From Aminobacter niigataensis (GTDB taxonomy: Bacteria > Pseudomonadota > Alphaproteobacteria > Rhizobiales > Rhizobiaceae), in the NCBI RefSeq assembly GCF_014200015.1, contig NZ_JACHOT010000011.1, positions 25,032 to 89,031 of the forward strand: DNA of 64,000 bases, read 5' to 3'. Of this stretch, positions 1 through 9,559 are shown piece by piece (position 1 is the first letter of the stretch; each line of letters starts with the position of its first letter). Position numbers and translations under genes: made by a program. The notes under the pieces are model-generated. The model was not told the origin of the DNA, did no database searches, and was given only the letters and a program-made list of their open reading frames with translations.

Positions 1-175
1 GCTCTCGATCAAGCCGGAAACCGTCAAGACGCGCCTGTTTCGGGCGCGCCGTCTGATGCGGACAGCTATCGAAAGAAGGCTCTCGACGGGCTTTGCCGAA
101 TTGTTCCCGTTCAATGGCTGGCGCTGCGAACGCATGGCCGACCGGGTGGTCGAGCGGCTTCGCGGAGAAGCCTAG
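1..175 (+). CDS. ECF-type RNA polymerase sigma factor, C-terminal fragment
   Basis: Only the last 57 codons lie in the window (frame from base 2, stop TAG at 173-175). The readable start, LSIKPETVKTRLFRARR, is the recognition helix of sigma-70 region 4, which contacts the -35 element. It is followed by a short basic tail. Rhizobial ECF sigma factors of about 200 residues end like this. The 3' end overlaps by 4 nt the stop of the convergent ketoacyl synthase gene. The subgroup and anti-sigma partner cannot be told from this fragment. Confidence 0.75.
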   Translation, partial: LSIKPETVKTRLFRARRLMRTAIERRLSTGFAELFPFNGWRCERMADRVVERLRGEA

Positions 176-1296
176 ATCTTCCTGACGATGACGCTGCCGG
201 CAGAATAGCCGGCACCGAACGAGCAGATCACGCCGAGGCTGCCCGACGGCAGGTCGTCGGAGAATTTCGAAAACGCGATGATCGAGCCGGCCGAGGAGGT
301 GTTGGCGTAGTCCTGCAGCACGTTGGGCTGCTCCTCACGGCTCGGCTCGCGGCCCAGCACCTTCGAGCCGATCAGGTCGTTCATTCCCTTGTTGGCCTGG
401 TGCAGCCACAGCCGCGACAGGTTTTGAGGATCGATACCCTGGTCGGCGAGGTGGCCCAGCATCAGTTCGGCCACCATCGGCACCACCTGCTTGAAAACCT
501 TGCGGCCCTCCTGATGGAACTGCATGTCGCGGCGGTCGGCCATGTGGCCTTCGCGTGTGCGGCGCAGGAAACCGTTGTTGTTGCGGATGTTGTTGGAAAA
601 CTCGGTCAGGCAGCGGGTGGCCAGCACCTCATAGGCGTTGTCCGTCTTCACATCGTCGGCGCGCTGGAGCACGACTGCGGTGCAGACATCGCCGAAGATG
701 AAATGGCAGTCGCGGTCGCGCCATTCCTGGTGGCCGGAGGTGATCTCCGGATTGACCATCAGGATGGCGCGGGCCGAGCCGGTGCGGATCATGTCGGCGG
801 CAAGTTGGATGCCGAAGGTCGCCGAGGAACAGGCGACGTTCATGTCGAAGGCAAAGCCCTTGATGCCGAGCGCCTGCTGCACCTCGATGGCAATCGCCGG
901 ATAAGCACGCTCGTGGTTGGAAGCAGCGCAGATGACGGCGTCGATATCGGCAGCGGTGAGCCCGGCCTTCTTCATCGCCTTGTCGGCCGCCTTGACCGAA
1001 ATCTCGGCCATCAACGACAGCTCGTCTTCGGCGCGCTCGGGCAGCACCGGATGCATGATGCCGGGATCGAGGATGCCGAACTTCGAGACGACGTGGCGGC
1101 GCTCGATGCCGGATGCCTTGACGATGAACTCTTCCGACGACATCGCCATCGGCTCACGCTCGCCGGCCTCGATGGCGTCGGCATGGAGCCTGTTCTGGCG
1201 GTGGGCATATTCGTTGTAGGAGGCCACCAACTCGGCGTTGGTGATGACTTCCTCCGGCGTGAAGATGCCGGTACCGCTAATCGCAACCCTGTGCAT
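172..1296 (-). CDS. beta-ketoacyl-ACP synthase III family protein
   Basis: A 374-residue thiolase-fold condensing enzyme of the KAS III (FabH) group. The Cys-His-Asn triad is visible: C156 in NVACSSATFG, H299 in WLHQANKGM and N332 in YANTSSAGS. The family condenses an acyl-CoA or acyl-ACP primer with malonyl-ACP. The protein is longer than housekeeping FabH (about 320 aa), with an insertion near residues 25-60, as in secondary-metabolism or special-lipid KAS III enzymes (DarB/CerJ-like). It is therefore probably not the primary FabH. It stands alone here, convergent with the sigma factor. The substrate is unknown. Confidence 0.85.
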   Translation of the reverse strand: MHRVAISGTGIFTPEEVITNAELVASYNEYAHRQNRLHADAIEAGEREPMAMSSEEFIVKASGIERRHVVSKFGILDPGIMHPVLPERAEDELSLMAEISVKAADKAMKKAGLTAADIDAVICAASNHERAYPAIAIEVQQALGIKGFAFDMNVACSSATFGIQLAADMIRTGSARAILMVNPEITSGHQEWRDRDCHFIFGDVCTAVVLQRADDVKTDNAYEVLATRCLTEFSNNIRNNNGFLRRTREGHMADRRDMQFHQEGRKVFKQVVPMVAELMLGHLADQGIDPQNLSRLWLHQANKGMNDLIGSKVLGREPSREEQPNVLQDYANTSSAGSIIAFSKFSDDLPSGSLGVICSFGAGYSAGSVIVRKI

Positions 1297-1404
1297 GGCG
1301 TTTCCTGCTGGTTTTCAACCATTGGAATAGGGTTCCGACGTCGCCGGTCAAGCTTTGCGGGCCCCATTTCAGGCCGAGATGCGGTTACCTCGCGGCAGAA
1401 ACGC

Positions 1405-2151
1405 TCAAATGCAGCGCCCGCCGTCGACTTCCATCGCCACGCCGGTAATCAGCGATGCCTCGTCGGAAACGAGGAACAGCGCGGCGTTGGCGATGTCGAG
1501 CGGCGTCGAGAAGCGGCCGAGCGGGATCGAAGCTTTGAACTTTTCGCGAATCTCCGGTGTGTCCTTGCCCATGAATTTTTCCAGCATTCCGGTTTCGCCG
1601 GCAACCGGGCAGAGGCAATTGACGCGGATGTTCCTGGGCGCCAGTTCGACCGCCATCGACTTGGTGGCGGTGATCGCCCAGCCCTTCGACGCATTGTACC
1701 AGGTCAGCCCCGGGCGCGGCCTGAGCCCTGCCGTCGAGGCCGTGTTGAGGATCGCGCCGCCGCCCTGGCGCTCCATGATCGGCACGATGGCGCGGGCGGA
1801 ATGATAGATCGCCTTCATGTTGACGGCGGTGATGAGGTCGAAGACGTCTTCCTCGACATCGACGAGGTCGCCGTTGCGATGGGTGTAGCCGGCATTGTTG
1901 ACCATGATGTCGATGCGACCGAAGGCGCTCTTGGTGGCATAGACCAGTTCGTCGAATTCGGAGCGTTGCGACACGTCGGTGGTGACTGCAATCGCATCAT
2001 TGCCGATTTCGGCCGCGACGCGCTCGGCTTCCCTCGCATTCAGGTCGGCGACGACCACTTTCGCGCCCTCCTCGGCAAAACGCCTCGCCATGCCCTCGCC
2101 GAAGCCGGCTGCCGCACCTGTTATGATCGCTACCTTGTCCTTGAGTCGCAT
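1405..2151 (-). CDS. SDR-family NAD(P)-dependent oxidoreductase
   Basis: A 248-residue classical short-chain dehydrogenase/reductase. The cofactor motif TGAAAGFGEG lies at residues 11-20, the NNAG motif at 85-88, and the catalytic set includes S139, Y152 and K156 (YNASK). D36 after the second beta strand (VVVADLN) suggests NAD(H) preference, which is inference. The C-terminal VAMEVDGGRCI is typical of the glucose 1-dehydrogenase/3-oxoacyl-ACP reductase branch. It is transcribed leftward, 108 nt upstream of the ketoacyl synthase gene on the same strand, so the two could be cotranscribed. The substrate cannot be assigned from sequence. Confidence 0.88.
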   Translation of the reverse strand: MRLKDKVAIITGAAAGFGEGMARRFAEEGAKVVVADLNAREAERVAAEIGNDAIAVTTDVSQRSEFDELVYATKSAFGRIDIMVNNAGYTHRNGDLVDVEEDVFDLITAVNMKAIYHSARAIVPIMERQGGGAILNTASTAGLRPRPGLTWYNASKGWAITATKSMAVELAPRNIRVNCLCPVAGETGMLEKFMGKDTPEIREKFKASIPLGRFSTPLDIANAALFLVSDEASLITGVAMEVDGGRCI

Positions 2152-2410
2152 CGTCCTGCCGCCCCGTCGATTTTCTGCATGTCCGGTCTAGCGGTCGTCA
2201 CAGTTCATCGCAATGCTGGGCGCGAGGTAGTGCGCCCGATGCACCGACGCCAGCGGCTTATTCTTGGAAACGGGAGCGCCGAAGCCCTATGCTCGGTGGA
2301 CATGATCGCAGCATCGAAAACGAAACTGTGACACCGAGGCACTGGCGTTTTTAAATCGATTAGCATATATCGGTCGGCGACATCACGGCCGTCCTGGAAA
2401 CGGATAGAAC

Positions 2411-3880
2411 ATGACAAGCCAGATCATCCCCGTCGATCCTTTCGACTTCATCATTTTCGGGGGCACCGGCGATTTGTCGGAGCGCAAGCTGCTGCCGGCG
2501 CTCTATCACCGCCAGCGCGACCACCAGTTTTCCGAGCCGACGCGCATCATCGGGGCGTCGCGCACCAAGATGGACGACAAGGAATTCCGGGCCTTCGCCA
2601 AGAAGGCGATCTCCGATCACGTCAAGCCGGAATACATCGAAGAGGCCGAGCTCAAGACCTTCCTCGACCGGCTCAGCTACGTCACCGTCGACGCCAAGTC
2701 CGGCGACGGCTTTGCCGAGTTGAAGAAGTCGGTCGGCGACAGCAAGCGCATCCGCGTCTTCTACCTCGCCGTGGCACCGAGCCTGTTCGGCGACATTTCC
2801 GACCACCTCAAGGCGCACAAGCTGGTTACGGCCGACTCGCGCATCGTCGTCGAGAAGCCGATCGGCCGCGATCTGGAGTCAGCCAAGGCGCTGAACGACA
2901 TCATCGGCGACGATTTCGGCGAGCACCAGATCTTCCGCATCGACCACTATCTCGGCAAGGAGACGGTGCAGAACCTGATGGCGCTGCGCTTTGCCAACGC
3001 GCTCTACGAGCCACTGTGGAACTCCGCCCATATCGACCATGTGCAGATCACGGTGGCCGAGACCGTCGGCCTGGAAGACCGCGTCACCTACTACGACAAG
3101 GCAGGCGCGCTGCGCGACATGGTGCAGAACCACATACTGCAGCTGCTTTGCCTCGTCGCCATGGAAGCGCCCGCCTCGATGGACGCGAATGCGGTTCGCG
3201 ACGAAAAGTTGAAGGTTCTCAACGCGCTGAAGCGGGTCAACGGCAATGAGGCGCCCAAGCAAACGGTGCGCGGCCAGTACCGCGCCGGCGCTTCCGCCGG
3301 CGGCCCGGTGAAAGGCTACATCGAGGAACTCGGCGCCGACAGCACCACCGAGACCTTTGTCGCGATCAAGGCCGAGATCGCCAACTGGCGCTGGGCCGGG
3401 GTGCCGTTCTACCTGCGCACCGGCAAGCGGCTGGCATCGCGCGTCTCCGAAATCGTCATCGAGTTCAAGCCGATCCCGCATTCGATCTTCGGCGAAAGTG
3501 CCGGGCCGATCTTCAACAACCAGTTGGTCATCCGCCTGCAGCCGGACGAAGGCGTCAAGCAGTTCATCATGATCAAGGATCCCGGTCCGGGCGGCATGCG
3601 CCTGCGCCAGATCCCGCTCGACATGAGCTTTGCCCAGTCGTTCGACGGGCGCGCGCCTGATGCCTATGAACGCCTGATCATGGACGTGGTGCGCGGCAAC
3701 CAGACGCTGTTCATGCGCCGCGACGAGGTCGAGGCGGCGTGGAAATGGATCGACCCGATCCAGCACGCCTGGGAAGGCAGCCGCCAGGAAGCCCAGGGCT
3801 ACACCGCCGGCACCTGGGGCCCGTCTGCGTCGATCGCGCTGATCGAACGCGACGGCCGCACCTGGCACGAGAGCAATTGA
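2411..3880 (+). CDS. zwf: glucose-6-phosphate 1-dehydrogenase
   Basis: A 489-residue cytosolic enzyme oxidising glucose 6-phosphate to 6-phosphogluconolactone with NAD(P)+. The dinucleotide-binding motif GGTGDLSERK starts near residue 17, EKPIGRD is at 148-154, and the signature RIDHYLGKE at 176-184 contains the catalytic histidine. Length is normal for the family. It is first in a zwf-pgl-edd operon, with only 5 nt to pgl, so it feeds the Entner-Doudoroff route. The 259-nt gap upstream, shared with the divergent SDR gene, must hold the promoter, but I could not pick out a convincing HexR operator. Confidence 0.97.
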   Translation: MTSQIIPVDPFDFIIFGGTGDLSERKLLPALYHRQRDHQFSEPTRIIGASRTKMDDKEFRAFAKKAISDHVKPEYIEEAELKTFLDRLSYVTVDAKSGDGFAELKKSVGDSKRIRVFYLAVAPSLFGDISDHLKAHKLVTADSRIVVEKPIGRDLESAKALNDIIGDDFGEHQIFRIDHYLGKETVQNLMALRFANALYEPLWNSAHIDHVQITVAETVGLEDRVTYYDKAGALRDMVQNHILQLLCLVAMEAPASMDANAVRDEKLKVLNALKRVNGNEAPKQTVRGQYRAGASAGGPVKGYIEELGADSTTETFVAIKAEIANWRWAGVPFYLRTGKRLASRVSEIVIEFKPIPHSIFGESAGPIFNNQLVIRLQPDEGVKQFIMIKDPGPGGMRLRQIPLDMSFAQSFDGRAPDAYERLIMDVVRGNQTLFMRRDEVEAAWKWIDPIQHAWEGSRQEAQGYTAGTWGPSASIALIERDGRTWHESN

Positions 3881-3885
3881 GCGCC

Positions 3886-4587
3886 ATGGCTGGCATTGCG
3901 CCCCACTGGAACGAGTTTGCCACGCGGGAAGAGCTGGCGGCTTCGCTGGCAAGCGCTGTGGCCGACGCGTTGCGGGCTGCGATCGGGCGCCGCGGAGAAG
4001 CGTTCCTGGCCGTTTCAGGCGGCTCGACGCCTGGCCGCTTCTTTGCCGCACTGTCGAAGGAAGCGCTCGACTGGAGCAAGGTAACCGTGACGCTCGTCGA
4101 CGAGCGCTTCGTGCCCGAGAGTTCGCCGCGTTCGAATGCGGCACTGGCCAAGGCCAGCCTGCTTCAGAACGAGGCTTCGGCAGCACGCTTCGCACCGCTG
4201 TTCCATGAGGCATCAACGGTCGAAACGAGCGCCGATCTTGCGGATGCGGAAATCCGCACCCTGCCCTGGCCGCTCGATGCGACGATTTTGGGCATGGGCG
4301 GCGACGGCCACACGGCTTCGTTCTTCCCGGATGCGGACGGGCTCGACGCCCTGCTCGATACGGCATCGGCGCGCATCGTCATGCCGGTTCATGCCGACAG
4401 CGCCGGCGAACCCCGGCTGACGCTGACGCTGCCCGCGCTGGTCGGGGCCGGGCTTGTCGTCGTCCACATCGAAGGTGCGGAAAAGCGCAACGTCATCGAG
4501 GCGGCGCTCGCGTCGGAACCGGCCTTGCCGATCCGCACCGTGCTCGACCGGGGGCCCCGCGCCGCCGAGATCTACTGGGCGCCCTGA
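3886..4587 (+). CDS. pgl: 6-phosphogluconolactonase
   Basis: A 233-residue protein from ATG 3886. The open frame continues upstream into zwf, but this ATG follows the zwf stop by 5 nt and gives the normal family length. It hydrolyses 6-phosphogluconolactone to 6-phosphogluconate. The NagB/RpiA-type sugar isomerase fold shows in VSGGSTPGRFF, VTLVDERFVP and ILGMGGDGHTASFFP, the last two being the usual Pgl signatures. It sits between zwf and edd, the expected pathway order. Confidence 0.95.
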   Translation: MAGIAPHWNEFATREELAASLASAVADALRAAIGRRGEAFLAVSGGSTPGRFFAALSKEALDWSKVTVTLVDERFVPESSPRSNAALAKASLLQNEASAARFAPLFHEASTVETSADLADAEIRTLPWPLDATILGMGGDGHTASFFPDADGLDALLDTASARIVMPVHADSAGEPRLTLTLPALVGAGLVVVHIEGAEKRNVIEAALASEPALPIRTVLDRGPRAAEIYWAP

Positions 4588-4715
4588 GACGGGCGCTCGC
4601 GTCACCGGCGTCCGAATAGCGCCGTGGCGCGTTGAACAAGGCATGCCCCCTCACGGACCATGCCGCAGGCCCGAAGCTCCCCCGGTTCGGGCACCGAGTT
4701 GAAAGGACTGAGGTC

Positions 4716-6539
<1,824 letters not shown>

Positions 6540-6548
6540 CCTCAGCTT

Positions 6549-6576
6549 GAAAGTAAGGCAGTTCTGCCTTACTTTC
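6549..6576. promoter_or_regulatory. perfect 13-bp inverted repeat, probable operator of the toxin-antitoxin pair
   Basis: Arms GAAAGTAAGGCAG (6549-6561) and CTGCCTTACTTTC (6564-6576) match perfectly with a 2-nt centre, 20 nt before the antitoxin start. AbrB/VapB-type antitoxins repress their own promoter through such palindromes, so an autoregulatory operator is the likeliest reading. The alternative is a terminator for edd; a 2-nt loop and the lack of a following T-run argue against it. Confidence 0.6.
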
Positions 6577-6595
6577 TGGGATCAGGAGCCATGCC

Positions 6596-6850
6596 ATGCA
6601 AACGCTGACGGTAACGTCGAAGGGCCAGATCACGGTGAAGAAAGAGGTGCTGAGGCACCTCGGTGTCAAACCAGGCGACAAGATCCTTCTGGATCTGGCC
6701 CCTGACGGCAACGTCGTGCTCAAGGCAGCGCCGCACGAACGACACGGGATCGAAGCCATATTTGGCATCTTTCATGATCCCGGCCGCGCACCGGTTTCCG
6801 TTGAGGACATGAACAAGGTCATAGCAGACGCCTGGGCCGGCAAGCGGTGA
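6596..6850 (+). CDS. AbrB/MazE/SpoVT-fold antitoxin (VapB-like)
   Basis: An 84-residue protein. Residues 1-45 (MQTLTVTSKGQITVKKEV...GVKPGDKI) form the swapped-hairpin AbrB DNA-binding fold. The C-terminal 35 residues would wrap the toxin. GATCAGGAGCC before ATG supplies a ribosome site. The 3' end overlaps the PIN-domain toxin gene by 4 nt (GTGA), so the two are translationally coupled in the usual antitoxin-first order. The palindrome 20 nt upstream is a good candidate for its binding site. Confidence 0.88.
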   Translation: MQTLTVTSKGQITVKKEVLRHLGVKPGDKILLDLAPDGNVVLKAAPHERHGIEAIFGIFHDPGRAPVSVEDMNKVIADAWAGKR

Positions 6851-7254
6851 AGGTCGCTGTCGATACCAATGTTCTCGCTCGCGCGATGCTGGCGGACGAC
6901 CCTGGCCAAGCCGAGGTCGCCCAGGCCTTGCTCGCGGAAGCGGACCTAATCGTCATTCCCCTGGTCACTCTCTGCGAGCTGGTCTGGGTTCTCAGCAGCC
7001 TCGGGATAGAGCGAAAAGCGATAGCGCGAGGGATCGAAGACACGCTTAGTTCACGGCATGTCGTCGTCGATCACGCCGCAGTGGCTGCCGGCCTTGCTCA
7101 CTTGCGGGCTGGCGGTGACTTCGCGGATGCAGCCATGGCTTACGAGGGCTACAAAGCTGGCGCCGAGCAGTTCGCGACATTCGACAGGAAAGCCGCTCGG
7201 CTGTTGGCCGCCGAAGGCAAGCCGGTGACCCTGCTCAAAAGCCGGGCGGAATAG
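6847..7254 (+). CDS. PIN-domain ribonuclease toxin (VapC family)
   Basis: A 135-residue PIN domain starting at GTG 6847 inside the antitoxin stop region. The acidic metal-binding residues are visible: D6 in VDTNVL, E44 in TLCELVW, D91/D94 in GGDFADA and D113 in FATFDRKAA. VapC toxins are Mg-dependent RNases, often cutting initiator tRNA or rRNA. All active-site residues appear intact, so the pair could be functional. It sits between the edd operon and a convergent MliC-like gene, a typical scattered chromosomal toxin-antitoxin module. Confidence 0.9.
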   Translation: MKVAVDTNVLARAMLADDPGQAEVAQALLAEADLIVIPLVTLCELVWVLSSLGIERKAIARGIEDTLSSRHVVVDHAAVAAGLAHLRAGGDFADAAMAYEGYKAGAEQFATFDRKAARLLAAEGKPVTLLKSRAE

Positions 7255-7279
7255 CTCTGCAGCGCCCCGACCTTCAGCG

Positions 7280-7630
7280 CTACTTCTCCGCCGTGCAGGA
7301 GAAGACCGGCGGAGCGTCCTCGCCCTTGGTCAGGTCGTAGAGGTCGGCGCTATTACCCTTGGTCCACCAGACATATTGCTGGCCAGCGTATTTGGCGCCG
7401 CTGCCGCTCAGGACCGTGACAGCCACGACGATCTCGTCGCCCATCGTGAGTACAGCGAGGGAGTTGCTGCCGGCATTGATGTACTCAGCCTTCACGTCGC
7501 GGTCGCCACACTTGTAGCTGGCCGTCTGTCGGTCGACCGCAGCATTGCCGGGCAACTCGAAAGTGACGGTGGTTGCCGAGGCCGTATCTGCGACTGATGT
7601 CAGCACGAGTGCCGCCAGGAACAAACGCAT
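7280..7630 (-). CDS. MliC-family lysozyme inhibitor-like exported protein
   Basis: A 116-residue protein with a signal peptide of about 19 residues (hydrophobic LFLAALVLTSVA, then ASA-T). The mature part has the MliC pattern: YKCGD with C41, a beta-rich middle (NSLAVLTMGDEIVVAVTVLSGSGAKYAGQQYVWW), and a second cysteine C112 in FSCTAEK, which probably bonds to C41. Family members inhibit C-type lysozyme in the periplasm or outer membrane. No lipobox cysteine follows the signal peptide, so it is likely soluble periplasmic (PliC-like). Its 3' end faces the toxin gene. Confidence 0.75.
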   Translation of the reverse strand: MRLFLAALVLTSVADTASATTVTFELPGNAAVDRQTASYKCGDRDVKAEYINAGSNSLAVLTMGDEIVVAVTVLSGSGAKYAGQQYVWWTKGNSADLYDLTKGEDAPPVFSCTAEK

Positions 7631-7676
7631 TTCGACCTCCGTTGCCTTCGCTTTTGCGGGAACGATAGCACGGCGA

Positions 7677-7712
7677 AAAGGCCTGCCGAAGCCAAAGCTC
7701 CAACAGGCCTTT
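7677..7712 (-). terminator. terminator-like hairpin after the ABC-F gene
   Basis: AAAGGCCTG (7677-7685) pairs with CAGGCCTTT (7704-7712). On the minus strand the stem ends in TTTT. It lies just past the stop of the ABC-F gene and before the start of the MliC-like gene, so it would end ABC-F transcripts. Confidence 0.5.
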
Positions 7713-7725
7713 CTCGCACCGAAGG

Positions 7726-9255
7726 CTATGCGCCGTTTTTTGCCACGTCGGCGAAGAAGCCTTCCGGGCTCTCGACTTCGATCAGGCGCTTCTTCTCGAT
7801 CTGCCAGAAACGGTTGCCGACGGCGCGGACGAAGCTGCGGTCGTGCGACACCAGCAGGCAGCTCGCCTCGTGCTTGAGCAGTTCGTCCTCCAATGCCTCC
7901 TGCCCGTCAATGTCGAGGTGGTTGGTCGGCTCGTCGAGCAGGTAGAAGTTCGGATTGGTGAGCCTCAGCACCAGCATGCCGAGCCGAGCCTTCTGGCCGC
8001 CGGACAAGCGACCGATCGGATTGGCCTGCATCTCGACAGTCATGCCGGCGCCGGCAAGCAAGGTGCGGGCGCGCTGCTCGCCGAGTTCGAAGCGCCGCGT
8101 CAGAACGGCCAGTGGCGCATCGCTGTCCCTGAGATCGGACAGGCCCTGGTCGCCGTAGCCCAGCACCAGCGAAGGCGTCGCCTTGATGCCGTCCACCGCG
8201 ACGTCCGGCTGGGCGATGGCGCGCCTCAGCATATTGACCAGCCGCGTCTTGCCGGTGCCGTTGCGGCCGAGCAGTACGACGCGGTCGCCCTGGCGGATCC
8301 ACAGCCTGCCAGTCTTAAACAGAACCGTGCCGTCGGGCGTGGTGACAGGCGCATCGTCGAGCGTCACCAGCACCTTGGCATGCGTGCCGCGATTGGCGAG
8401 CTTTATCGCACCGGCCGACCGCTCCAGATGGGCGGGGCGTGCAGCGTCCTCCAACTTGTCCGCCCGCTCCTTCAGCTGCTTGGTCTTCACCACCAGCAGA
8501 TCGCTGCCCGAGTTGATGCCGATGTTGTTGAGCTTGGCGGCTTGTCGGCGCAGTTGCTGCGCCGTCTTCATATCTTTCTCGAAGCGGCGTGCATCCGACG
8601 CGTCGATCTCGTCGAGCGCTTCCCGTGCCCTGGAATAAGGCAGCGAGAACACTTGCGAGTTCTCGGGGCGCAGGAACAGCGTCCGGTTGGTCACGGCGTC
8701 GAGGAAGGCGCGGTCGTGGCTGCAGATCACCACCGGCACATCGCGCGGCAGCGCATTCAGCCAGTTTTCGAGCTGGGCTATACGAGCGAGGTCCAGGTGA
8801 TTGGTCGGTTCGTCGAGCAAAAGCATGTCGGGTTCGGTCACCCAGACGCGGGCGAGCATGGCCAGCCGCTGCCAGCCACCGCTCAGTTGCGACAACGGGC
8901 GCTGGCGCATCTCCTCAGGCACATCGAGTTCATCGAGCACGATGTCGACGCGCCAGCTTTCGCTTTCGGCCTGATCGGCCGGCAGCGCCTGCAGCACCGC
9001 CTCGAAGAAGGCCACATCGCGCAGGCTGGCCGGCACGTCCTGCTCGACATGGCCGACGCGCAAGCCGCGCGCCCGGGTGATATCGCCTGTCGTCGGTTCG
9101 AAAGCGCCTGTGATCGAGCGCAGCAGCGTGGACTTGCCGCGGCCGTTGGCAGCGACGATGCCGAGCCGGTCGCCCGGTTCGATGGAAAGGTTGAGATTGG
9201 AAAAGAGCGGAGCACCGAGCGTTACGCCAAGCGACCTCAGATTGATCAAAGCCAT
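7726..9255 (-). CDS. ABC-F family ATP-binding protein
   Basis: A soluble duplicated ATPase, 509 residues from ATG 9255 (MALINLRSLG); a start 12 codons earlier is possible but only adds a basic leader. Both nucleotide sites are complete: Walker A AANGRGKST and GRNGTGKTR, signatures LSGGWQR and LSGGQKAR, and Walker B LLLDEPTNHLD twice. There are no transmembrane segments. ABC-F proteins act on the ribosome in translation control, or in antibiotic protection in some branches. The linker between the halves (P-site interaction motif region) is charged and helical. The exact subfamily is not assigned. Confidence 0.92.
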   Translation of the reverse strand: MALINLRSLGVTLGAPLFSNLNLSIEPGDRLGIVAANGRGKSTLLRSITGAFEPTTGDITRARGLRVGHVEQDVPASLRDVAFFEAVLQALPADQAESESWRVDIVLDELDVPEEMRQRPLSQLSGGWQRLAMLARVWVTEPDMLLLDEPTNHLDLARIAQLENWLNALPRDVPVVICSHDRAFLDAVTNRTLFLRPENSQVFSLPYSRAREALDEIDASDARRFEKDMKTAQQLRRQAAKLNNIGINSGSDLLVVKTKQLKERADKLEDAARPAHLERSAGAIKLANRGTHAKVLVTLDDAPVTTPDGTVLFKTGRLWIRQGDRVVLLGRNGTGKTRLVNMLRRAIAQPDVAVDGIKATPSLVLGYGDQGLSDLRDSDAPLAVLTRRFELGEQRARTLLAGAGMTVEMQANPIGRLSGGQKARLGMLVLRLTNPNFYLLDEPTNHLDIDGQEALEDELLKHEASCLLVSHDRSFVRAVGNRFWQIEKKRLIEVESPEGFFADVAKNGA

Positions 9256-9559
9256 GTTCGTTCTCTGGTCTGTCCGGACCTTCGCCCGCATCCGATCTTA
9301 CGAGATGCTTTTGGGGAGCCAAGTCCGGTGAGTTGTCCAGATGCGATCGAGCACAAGGCTCGATGCCGCATCACCACTGAGGGCAGACCGGGAGAGAGTT
9401 GCGCTTTGGCGCGTCGTCCGAGGTCAGCCCTGCAAACGCATTTGCAGGGCGTGGACAGGGCCGCGCTGGCGGTGGAGATAGAAATGCTCGATCACGCAGC
9501 CCTCCTTTGTCGTTCGAGTTGCGCCGCTTTCATAGCTGCAATAGCGGCGCGAGACAATG
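9256..9559. other. intergenic region with one strong hairpin
   Basis: No convincing gene lies in these 304 bases. It holds the leader of the leftward ABC-F gene on its left and the 3' end of the leftward VWA gene on its right. A perfect stem, GCCCTGCAAA (9427-9436) with TTTGCAGGGC (9441-9450) and a CGCA loop, lies about 110 nt past the VWA stop. It could be that gene's terminator, although no T-run follows. Confidence 0.5.

Noticed and set aside
400..2331. A 643-codon open frame on the plus strand
   Set aside because: It runs antisense over the ketoacyl synthase and SDR genes, has low-complexity His/Asp/Arg content and no family pattern; GC-rich codon bias produces such frames.
2152..2410. 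HexR-type operator before zwf
   Set aside because: The region has AT-rich words near 2350-2375 but no clear inverted repeat of the HexR kind, so it is not listed.
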